Below are positions 56,624 through 64,000 of a stretch of 64,000 bases of DNA, piece by piece. Every line of letters begins with the position of its first letter. The stretch's first letter is position 1. This DNA is from Antonospora locustae (taxonomy: Eukaryota > Microsporidia): assembly GCA_007674295.1 (NCBI GenBank), contig CM017452.1:124001-188000 (forward strand). The letters are read 5' to 3'. A model generated the notes under the pieces. The model did no database searches. It was not told where the DNA came from and saw only the letters and a program-made list of their open reading frames with translations. The translations under genes were made by a program, and so were the position numbers.

Positions 56624-57897
56624 CACTAAAGACCGTTAGAACCACATTTTATTTACAATTCGCTTAAGCACACGCTTCGCCGCCGTGATGACCGTGACCA
56701 AGATCGCCGAACACCGCAAGCTTCGTTCGAATAACACCGCAGTCGCGCTCTCTCGAGGATGCAACACACGAGATGGCCTTCTCAATCTCACGCTCCACAG
56801 AAATTACCACAAAGCGGAGACGGCTCTCCACAAATCTCTCTCTGCCTTCTATCAGGCATCGCAGGTGGCTGCACTCCTTCTCAAATATCTTCTCAAGCAG
56901 CGACCTGATCAGCGCCTCAGAGCCCTGGAATGCCTTGCCAATCTCCTTCTCAACATCCCTCATGAACTCTCCTGCAATCTCCTGGATTCTTCTAAGCTCG
57001 TCTGTGGTCTCTCTCTGCACCGCTGCAATCACGCTTCTCTGGAGCTCTCTGGTGTTGTTCTGCACAGTGGGCACCAAGCCACTAACTGTGTCTCTGACGA
57101 TTGCAAGAAGCGCAGCATCAGCAAGCCCAAGAAGCCCGTTGAAGAAGTTTGTGTTCCTCTCGTTGAACCTTTCAAACTCCTCGTTGATTATTCTCTCGAG
57201 TTGTCTGTTGGTCTCCACAACGATGCCCTCTATCTTCTTAATTGCACGGTGCAGAGGCTCCTTGACAATCTCAATGACGTCCTTCTCGAGCTTGTTCATG
57301 TTCATGATGACAGCCTCGACAGCCTTCTCACCGGACTTTTCCATGGAGCGCTTGGCGCAGGCCGAGAGGTCGCTAAACTGGTGGCATATTGATTGGCCGA
57401 TGTACAGATAGGACTCGCCAACAAGACACTTGATGTCGCAGAGAAGGCGTCGGCAGTGCCTTGAGATGCCCTTGTGATGGTGGTGGTGCTTTCGGTGCTG
57501 AATGTACCTTGGAGGCTCACATGGCTCGCATATAGGCTCTGGTTCGTAAACTTCACATTTTTCCACCTCCTTCTTTTTATGATGTTTCTTGCGATCTGTC
57601 TTAAAACACTCTGCAAATGCAGGTTCGCAGACTTCAACCTCGCTCGAGCTGCTGCTGGAGCTTTCACAGTGCTTGCCCTGTTTTTTGTAGTGCTTTCCAG
57701 CATAAGCACATGCCACAAGTACAAATAACATAGAGAATACTCCACTTAATTTCATTTAATGCAGCGTGGCACATGCATATATACTTTTTGCAAAACACGC
57801 ACGGTGTCTATGCAGCACAAAACTTCCTTTTTTGGAAGCATTTTGTTTGTTTTTTTGCAGAAATACGTTCTGGACTCACAATTTGTGCACAGAGAGA
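56586..57897. repeat. Right copy (probable source) of the 1.3-kb segmental duplication
   Basis: This 1312-base segment matches 2777-4058. Here its left edge lies inside the intact RPA190 gene, so this location is ancestral and the left copy derived. It holds the last RPA190 codons, the 40-base spacer, the whole secreted-protein gene and about 140 bases upstream. Confidence 0.93.
56664..57755 (-). CDS. Secreted Ser-, His-rich helical protein, paralogue B (363 aa)
   Basis: The same signal peptide (MKLSGVFSMLFVLVACAYA) and the same C-terminal two thirds as the 2855-3916 gene. The N-terminal region differs: a shorter Ser run, KKHHKKKEVEKCEVYEPEPIC as a linker with more cysteines and lysines, then the shared KHHHHHK. 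A second difference lies around residues 205-230 (NGLLGLADAALLAIVRDTVSG here). The function is unknown; a surface or extruded structure in the spore is a reasonable but unproven guess. It is convergent with RPA190, 40 bases between their stops. Confidence 0.85.
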   Translation of the reverse strand: MKLSGVFSMLFVLVACAYAGKHYKKQGKHCESSSSSSSEVEVCEPAFAECFKTDRKKHHKKKEVEKCEVYEPEPICEPCEPPRYIQHRKHHHHHKGISRHCRRLLCDIKCLVGESYLYIGQSICHQFSDLSACAKRSMEKSGEKAVEAVIMNMNKLEKDVIEIVKEPLHRAIKKIEGIVVETNRQLERIINEEFERFNERNTNFFNGLLGLADAALLAIVRDTVSGLVPTVQNNTRELQRSVIAAVQRETTDELRRIQEIAGEFMRDVEKEIGKAFQGSEALIRSLLEKIFEKECSHLRCLIEGRERFVESRLRFVVISVEREIEKAISCVASSRERDCGVIRTKLAVFGDLGHGHHGGEACA

Positions 57898-58673
57898 CTG
57901 GGCAAAAGAAGCTCAAAACTTAATTGAGGCAGTCATCGGCACTGGATTGCAGCATCATGGATGAGAATGACGTCTTAAAGCAGCACCACCATGTATGTTT
58001 TTGTCGACTCAGACGCACATTAGGACGTTTGACAAACCTTTGACAAATGCCATACAGTGCGAGTCACCATGTAAATAGTTAAAGAAAGTACGCCATCGCT
58101 TGAAGTAGGTAACTACAGCGCAGATGTATGCGTAAGGGGTTTCTATCAGGACCAAGTATGAAGTAAACAAAATTCTAGGTTATTTGAAAGACACTGTTTT
58201 ATACTAAATGTTCAAATGCATGTGCTGCGCATAGTTGATCTTGCCTGTTTCCGAAAAGAAAAGGCTGCTTGCATTTAAAGACAGCTGCGGACATCAATAG
58301 CCAATTTGTGATTAACCAATTATTTGAAGACAATAAGTTCTTGCCTTACCAGAGACAGGTTCATAAATTACTGCAGACACGTCTTGTCTCTGCTCTAAAA
58401 TGCGAAAATGAGACATGCGTATGCTATGTTCAAAATTACAGCCACGAAACTGTGATTTTAAGCGATGCGTGAACTCCTGCAGAGATACAGGATGTTTGTT
58501 TTGTTAGGAATAGCAGCGCATTCCCGCCTTTCCGCTGTAGAAAGCACAGTCCTCTGTGCATCTCTGCAACTGAAACATTGTGTGCAAACACAGATTATAG
58601 CATCACAGAGAGAGTGTAGCGCACTGATCTGTGCCCATACATTGCATAACATTCACAAAGATGCAGGAACATT
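57898..58673. other. Intergenic, no supported gene
   Basis: It separates two minus-strand genes and starts where the duplication ends. The longest frame (58269-58472, +) begins with TTG. Nothing else is recognised. Confidence 0.45.
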
Positions 58674-59120
58674 CTACTTCTCATGCACACCGCTACTGTT
58701 GTCTTCAAACAGGGCAAAGCCGTTGACCTTTTGCACAAGCCTTCTGAGTCTCTCTGCGCCCTTTGCAAAGTTCTTTTTTTTGCGTGCACTTAGAGAGGAC
58801 CACTCTCTGCAGCAAGCCTGCTCAAAGCTTTTGAAGTCTGTGCCAAGCGTCTTCACCTCCCTCAGCTTTTCTCTTATGAAGTAGAAAAAAGTTGGCACCT
58901 TGTAGAAAAGTTCTCTCTTTCTCTGACTTGAGAAAAAGCGTGCCGATCTTTCAAGCTTCTCTACAATTGCAAGATTGTCATCCTGCTGCGTATTTCCGCT
59001 GTATATGTCTGCAAATATCCTTGATGCCATCTCAAAGCACTTGCTCAAGTGTGCAGTGCTGACTTCGAATTTTTTCTGGAGCATATTTTCTTTGCTGAAC
59101 AGGCTTCTTCTAGAATTCAT
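58674..59120 (-). CDS. HMG-box-like protein (148 aa)
   Basis: Residues about 75-130 look like an HMG box: FFYFIREKLREVKTLGTDFKSF, then EWSSLSARKKKNFAKGAERLRR. The Trp and the Lys/Arg-rich third helix are in the usual places. The first ~70 residues are helical. Such a box bends DNA, and the protein may be a chromatin or transcription factor. CCC lies four bases before the ATG on this strand. The match is by pattern only. Confidence 0.6.
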   Translation of the reverse strand: MNSRRSLFSKENMLQKKFEVSTAHLSKCFEMASRIFADIYSGNTQQDDNLAIVEKLERSARFFSSQRKRELFYKVPTFFYFIREKLREVKTLGTDFKSFEQACCREWSSLSARKKKNFAKGAERLRRLVQKVNGFALFEDNSSGVHEK

Positions 59121-60400
59121 CTGGGTGGGTACACTATGTTACAGTAAATACCCATCTGGACTTCTGGGCGAGAAAACACACGAGAACAGGCAGACTCACG
59201 GTATACGGGTTTCAGTTCTGTCAGAATGAGCAGGTGAGAAAGAAGCCTCGTTTGTAGCATTAGTTTGCCAATGCGTGCCAGTTTTGTAAATGCATTTTCT
59301 GACTTATAGAATGCAAAGTCTCATTCGAGCAAATTTAGCTATTACGAATCAGAGCAGTAGACTGCTCAGAGATTAACATGTCTCACATAAGCAAGAACGT
59401 GCAGTATACTCGTGATTTCACTAAGCTAGTGCGTCATATGCTTCTAACATCCATATTCTCACCGCGCAACAGCGTTGGGGCTTTTTCTGCTGCACAGAAC
59501 ACATGCTAAGTTTGAGTGCAGAGAATCAGAGAGTCTCTGGACTGGCATGTAAAAAAAGGCGTTGCTGTTATGCTAGGGGCCCGCTCACACTGTGAAGGGA
59601 TTTTCTCATAACAAAATCTTCTCTTCTGATAAAAACTTGATCTGAAATGAGGCTGCAGATGCAGACTGGAATGTGGAGAAATGTGCTACATAGGACTTTC
59701 TTGTGTATTTTTCCTCCTGTTCTGGACGAATGTCCATCTGAATTGTGCCCAGCGCGTCATTTTATTACGAGTGAGACAAAGAAAAAGGTTCTTTGCAACA
59801 ATGTCGCATGGGGCGGAGATAAGCTAAGAACACATAATGACGACTGAAAGACAGGCTGTAATCATCTAGACATCGCCTAACGCAAGAGTCGTGAAGCCAG
59901 TGACAGACAAAATATGCAATGCAGGTAAGCTCTTTGCAAGTGCTAGGGAGAAAGAATCATCTAAGGTCAAGAGCATTTCTGCTGCAGGTGCTCATGTACT
60001 CCATTTGAGACATATGAATAGAAAATGAGGCTTTTTTCCATACATGTGCACGCTTTATGTGAGATAAAAGAGGCATGTGCTTCGTAGCATCAAACAGCTA
60101 TGGAGGAGCTTGATGTATCAAGAGACACACTGAGAGGGTATGCACGTGCACATGAAAGCCTGTGTCTCAATTTGCGTGTCAAATGCTTCTGAAAAAGAAC
60201 TTGCATGACAGACCCCAGCTTTAATGATGGTCACACAGTGGATGCACATGGCAGCAAAAGTCATAGATGCACTTTGTCTAGTTGCATAGGTCGGAACAGT
60301 GGAATGCCGCACGTTTCTGCAGCAAGTCAAGCTGCCTGCCGCAGCCACCATGCTTGTTGCAGGCAGCACCACACACACAGCCAGGGCATCCGGTTGCATT
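59121..60400. other. Long region with no confidently called gene
   Basis: An ATG frame at 60100-60192 (30 aa, MEELDVSRDTLRGYAR...) looks protein-like but is short; it could be a 5' exon or broken part of the following gene. An ATG frame at 59647-59847 has no family. Otherwise nothing is recognised. Confidence 0.4.
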
Positions 60401-60703
60401 ATGATGTGCAGAATATGTGGAAAGCAGTATCTTCCAGAGCGCGTGGAAGTTGGAATGTGCAGTGAGTGCACACATCACCGAGCGAATGTTCTACAAAGGC
60501 CCAGCCCAACAAGCAGAGAAAATGAGGAAGAAAGGGAAAGAAGAAGAATACAGCAAGAGGAAGCAAAACGAAGAAAAGAGGCACTTGAAAGAGAGAGGTT
60601 TCATGCCAAACTTGAGCGGCAGAGACAAAGGGAAATAGAAAAACAGAGAAAAGAACGTAACAGTGGTAAAAAGGAAGCATCTTGGTTCACAAGAAAGCAC
60701 TAG
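60401..60703 (+). CDS. Small protein with Cys pairs and charged helix (100 aa)
   Basis: Starting at a double ATG, the protein opens with CRICGKQYLPERVEVGMCSEC, two Cys pairs that could bind one zinc. A ~55-residue run of Glu/Arg/Lys/Gln (EERERRRIQQEEAKRRKEA...) follows, predicted as a single charged helix, then a basic end. The frame extends 34 codons upstream without promoter support. No family is recognised. Confidence 0.5.
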   Translation: MMCRICGKQYLPERVEVGMCSECTHHRANVLQRPSPTSRENEEERERRRIQQEEAKRRKEALERERFHAKLERQRQREIEKQRKERNSGKKEASWFTRKH

Positions 60704-61091
60704 AAAGATTATGTCCTGGTATTTCTACAAAAAAGCATTTATTTATTTATTTCAACTAGTCCTTTAGCATGTTTGAGTTTTCAATCGCTAAATTTGATTT
60801 TCAGCTTCTTTCTCGCAGAAAGTATAATTGGTACACACTACTCAACCAAGATCTTGGCTAACTAGCTTCTCTTTTTGCTGGACACGAACATAGATCTGAA
60901 GTGACGATACACAGCAATGGACGTAAGTCGTGATGCTACCAACCAGACGCCAGTATGGACACTGAAGTAGAAATGACATAAACAGAGTACGAACACTGAG
61001 CTCGTATATAAAAACTGTTTTTGCCCTCTTTTTTCGCAGGTCCTGCAAAGCTTTTAACATTAAAAGCACAATATGAAAACGACCCCTTTCA
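60704..61091. other. Intergenic, nothing recognised
   Basis: AT-rich; contains TATTTATTTATTT near 60740. A minus-strand 99-codon frame (60842-61141) overlaps the next gene and has no family. CCCC at 61083-61086 belongs to the next start. Confidence 0.4.
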
Positions 61092-61790
61092 ATGATATTC
61101 GATCTGGTCGCATACTTCTCATGCATAGCTGCTACTTTCAATATCGACTCTTTCTGTCAGATTAACAAAAAATCAGAAGAAATATCAGAGAACACTTCGT
61201 GTTTTGTTAAAATCCAGGTTGATGTTGACGAGTTCGACACGTACAGTGGGCAGATACTTCCAACAAAAAAGTACGTTAAGATGCTGCCGATACCAAAAGG
61301 ATCGTCCAGTGAAGTAAAGGTTGAGCTGAAAAGCTTTCTAGAAAAGTTCAGTAGCGAGCCAGTTACTGTGCATGACGCTTATGTTGGGCCACAAAAAGCC
61401 TCTTCTAGAATAAGAGGAAAGATATACAGCAATATCAAGACTGTGTGCGCGAAAAACAAGGACTTGTATGCTAAGATGACAGTAGATCTAGTCGACAGGA
61501 AGGGCATGCCGATGGACTACAGAATGTACAAGAGAAACATTACAGCAAGAACAGGATATCTTGTTGCTGCGACTGCGACTTCGGCATTGCTTATGCCCAT
61601 TGGAATTACATTAGCACCACTATTTCTGTGTTTTGACATCATAAAAAGGAATAATTATGCTAAACTTGGCTACCACTCTGGATGTTCATGCCTTAGCATC
61701 TGGGAATGGATAATGTATCCACAACAGCACATGTGGTCAAGAGTATTTGCCGAGAAAGGCACTAGGTGTATTGTAGTCGTTGTAAGTTAA
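61092..61790 (+). CDS. Predicted secreted/membrane protein (232 aa), unknown
   Basis: CCCC lies five bases upstream of the ATG. The first ~18 residues (IFDLVAYFSCIAATF) are a likely signal peptide. A soluble region of about 130 residues is followed by a hydrophobic segment at about 150-180 (GYLVAATATSALLMPIGITLAPLF), probably one membrane helix or hairpin, and a Cys/Trp-containing end. No domain is recognised. A membrane protein of the secretory route or host interface is plausible. Confidence 0.6.
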   Translation: MIFDLVAYFSCIAATFNIDSFCQINKKSEEISENTSCFVKIQVDVDEFDTYSGQILPTKKYVKMLPIPKGSSSEVKVELKSFLEKFSSEPVTVHDAYVGPQKASSRIRGKIYSNIKTVCAKNKDLYAKMTVDLVDRKGMPMDYRMYKRNITARTGYLVAATATSALLMPIGITLAPLFLCFDIIKRNNYAKLGYHSGCSCLSIWEWIMYPQQHMWSRVFAEKGTRCIVVVVS

Positions 61791-62346
61791 GCAAAATTGT
61801 CTTTACCTAAAATGTACAACAGTTCAGGATTTGTTTTTTCCGATCGACCTGAGTTGCCGCAGTGAGCTAATTAACACTGAAAGTACATAACGGAACAGCA
61901 TAAGTAAATATGATACCATGCAATGAAAGAGGTGGATATAATGCAAATTTTCGGCGTGGAAAAGACAAGCAAAATGCTATAAACAGAGCAAGCGGACCGA
62001 AAGAAACTGCACACGAAGGAAACACAGAGCCCAGACCCAGATCTCCAGATGTCGTGCTAGAGCGGGACACTCATCGCAATGGTGGAAGCTTCAAATCCAC
62101 TGATACCATATCTTGACGTAATTTGACACTGTGAAGAGAAGCTGAGCACGAGAATTGCAGGTTGATTGAGTCTAGTGCTGGAAGCAATCACCAACAGACA
62201 GTTTCGCAATAACCACCTGGGCGTGGAAACTGTCCTTTCCAAATAAAAACAACTTGCAACAGAAGACAGCGGCACCTGTCATCAAATGTCAAAAATGTAC
62301 GTACAATTCTAATTTGACATGTAGTAAAGAAAATTAAACAAGGCAC
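61791..62346. other. Intergenic before the LRR gene
   Basis: A 68-codon ATG frame (61910-62116, +) is polar, without family or CCC motif, and is not called. No other signal. Confidence 0.4.
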
Positions 62347-64000
62347 ATGATCAGAAATGCAGCACATGTTGCACTTGCACTGATGCAAATACTTGAAGTG
62401 GCAGGAACGAGGCTTGACTACAGAGGAAGATATCTTCGAGAGATACCAAGAGAGGTGTTTGAAGCCAAGGACTTGGAGATGCTTGATCTCAGTGGCAACC
62501 GGCTGACAGCACTTCCGGAGGAAATTGGAAATCTGTCGATGCTGCAAGTACTTGATCTTAGTTGCAACCAGCTGGAAGAACTTCTCGAGGAAATAGGAGA
62601 TCTGTCGATGCTGAAAGACCTTCGTCTTTGTCACAACAAACTGACAGCACTTCCAGTGACAATAGGACGTCTGGAGAGGCTGCAGAAGCTTTATCTTGAT
62701 AACAATCAGCTGACAGAACTTCCCGAGACAATAGGAGATCTGTCGCAGCTTCTAGCGCTTAGTCTTAGTCGTAATGAACTGACAACGATTTCGATGAGAA
62801 TAGGCAAACTGTCACAACTGCAGGTGCTTGACCTTAGAAACAATCAATTAACTTCGCTCCCACACACAATGGCTGGTCTTCCAAGAATCACGATGCTCGA
62901 TCTCAGAAACAATCCCCTTGTAGAGCGCGGTGAGGGCGATACTCTTGGGTGGCAGATCTCCGTGAGCGGCTCGGAGACAATGTCCTTCTCTCTCAGAACG
63001 AACTTGCAGGCCCAGTCACGGTGATCAATGAGGACGACGTGTACAGAAGACTCAGAGAGGACACTCTCCACTGGAACATAGAGAGACTCCGGCACATCGT
63101 CGTCGACAGTGTCACACCCCCCACACTCAGTGCACACGACCTTCTTGCCATCTGGACACAAAGACTAGCCGAACACGCACCGCCCACCACCGACGGAAGA
63201 GACATGGCAAGCTACATCAAGACCGTCTACGGCATAGACGAAAATGCATTTCAAGGATGGAAAATGTATACAAAGTCGCTTGCAGAAACACAGGCCCTGC
63301 TCGAGGCAGTGCTGGTCAGGCTGAGAGACTGCACAGAGAATGCACGGGCGTATGTGCCCGAGTTGTGCGAGGCCCTGCGGTGGTGTCCTGACAGGCAGAA
63401 GGCGTGTCTTGCCATGGTGCATCGAGCACTGTACGGGGGAGAGGACAGGGGCACGTTTGAGTCGTTTGTGGAGCAGAGAGTGGGAGAGCTGAAGAGCATT
63501 GTTCTGGACGTTGTGGTGATGCCGGGACAGGCCACACAGAACGTGCACGTGCTAAACACGTGGCGACACATACTACGAGACAGGCTGGGCATACGCACGG
63601 AGTATGAGTCGCGAATGGGCACGTTCAATCAGGACATTTACGGGGGCNTGCCCGAGTTGTGCGAGGCCCTGCGTGGTGTCCTGACAGGCAGAAGGCGTGT
63701 CTTGCCATGGTGTATCGAGCACTGTACGGGGGAGAGGACAGGGGCACGTTTGAGTCGTTTGTGGAGCAGAGGGTGGGAGAGCTGAAGAGCATTGTTCTGG
63801 ACGTTGTGGTGATGCCGGGACAGGCCACACAGAATGTGCACGTGCACAACACGTGGCGACACATACTACGAGATAGGCTGGGCATACGCACGGAGTATGA
63901 GTCGCGAATGGGCACGTACGATCAGGACATTTACGGGGGGCAGTGTGGGTAATGTGCTGGATGTGTTTTACAGAAAGTTCACGCCTTTGTACGTGATACG
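62347..64000 (+). CDS. Leucine-rich-repeat protein, apparently frameshifted and cut by the window end
   Basis: Residues about 28-195 form seven LRRs of about 23 residues (LEMLDLSGNRLTALPEEIGNL-type). The frame then runs to a stop at 63024. A second frame from about 62949 carries the natural continuation (ADLRERLGDNVLL), which would join with one base added near 62947. It reads on to 63647 through a C-terminal domain with repeated WxxxxxxRL and TWRHILRDRLG. After N at 63648 a slightly different copy of the last ~293 bases follows, with two further one-base shifts in G runs, then coding-like sequence to the end. LRR proteins of this kind form multigene families in microsporidia, often near chromosome ends. 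Function is unknown. Confidence 0.7.
63355..63943. repeat. Near-identical 293-bp tandem copy around a single N
   Basis: Bases 63355-63647 and 63649-63943 match apart from several substitutions (for example GTGCATCG/GTGTATCG, CGAGACAGG/CGAGATAGG, GTTCAATC/GTACGATC) and G-run indels. They flank one N at 63648. The differences suggest contigs from two related LRR genes or alleles joined here. Confidence 0.8.

Noticed and set aside
56586..57897. Transposon as carrier of the duplicated segment
   Set aside because: No terminal inverted repeats, transposase or target-site duplication is visible at either copy.
62188..62634. Minus-strand frame with repeat-like pattern
   Set aside because: It is the antisense of the leucine-rich repeats.

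Overview
The window reads as nuclear DNA of a microsporidian, an intracellular parasite derived from the fungal lineage. It is densely packed with short, intronless, eukaryote-type genes on both strands, most intergenic spaces are 40-500 bases, and many proteins are shortened relative to their fungal homologues. Most start codons have a CCC or CCCC run within about 15 bases upstream. Three well-expressed gene types also carry an AAATTTT box just before it. This CCC/AAATTTT arrangement is known from microsporidia, and I used it to choose starts. I cannot fix the genus; an Antonospora/Paranosema-type species is only a guess.

Left part (1-16700): a tiny cysteine-rich secreted peptide, ribosomal proteins eL32, eS10, uL13 and eL31, a secreted 353-residue protein inside a duplicated segment, an eIF2-alpha-kinase-like kinase, LSm7 and SmF, Sec24, a ketosphinganine reductase-like enzyme, the GPI transamidase subunit GPI8, an HSF-domain protein with a degenerate receiver domain, and a TRF4-like nucleotidyltransferase interrupted by an assembly join.

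Middle (16700-44700): INO80, MCM7, a sugar transporter, a clathrin-repeat-like protein, LSG1, an Sm-like NAA38 candidate, a PCF11-like factor, NAC-beta, Ran, a BRCT-repeat protein, initiator tRNA-Met, a TBC Rab-GAP, triosephosphate isomerase, an ABHD12-like hydrolase, a helicase-dead DBP9 relative, an MRG15/EAF3 protein, CDK7/KIN28, an ARC1-type tRNA-binding protein, a LisH-WD40 protein and a half-length ZPR1.

Right part (44700-64000): a multiply broken NHA1-type Na+/H+ antiporter, TBP, a Pol I A43-like subunit, elongin C, a GID2/RMD5-type RING protein, tRNA-Pro(UGG), a Ser/Thr-rich secreted protein, RPA190 (Pol I), the second copy of the duplicated secreted-protein gene, an HMG-box protein, two small or secreted orphans, and a leucine-rich-repeat gene running off the end.

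The most informative observations are these. A 1.3-kb duplication carried the last codons of RPA190 to a site about 54 kb away, which gives its direction. The two secreted paralogues in it differ in two confined blocks. A SKN7-like regulator has lost its phospho-acceptor. A DBP9 relative has lost all ATPase motifs. An antiporter pseudogene is recognisable across several frames. Two single-N joins are probably assembly artefacts and distort the TRF4-like and LRR genes.
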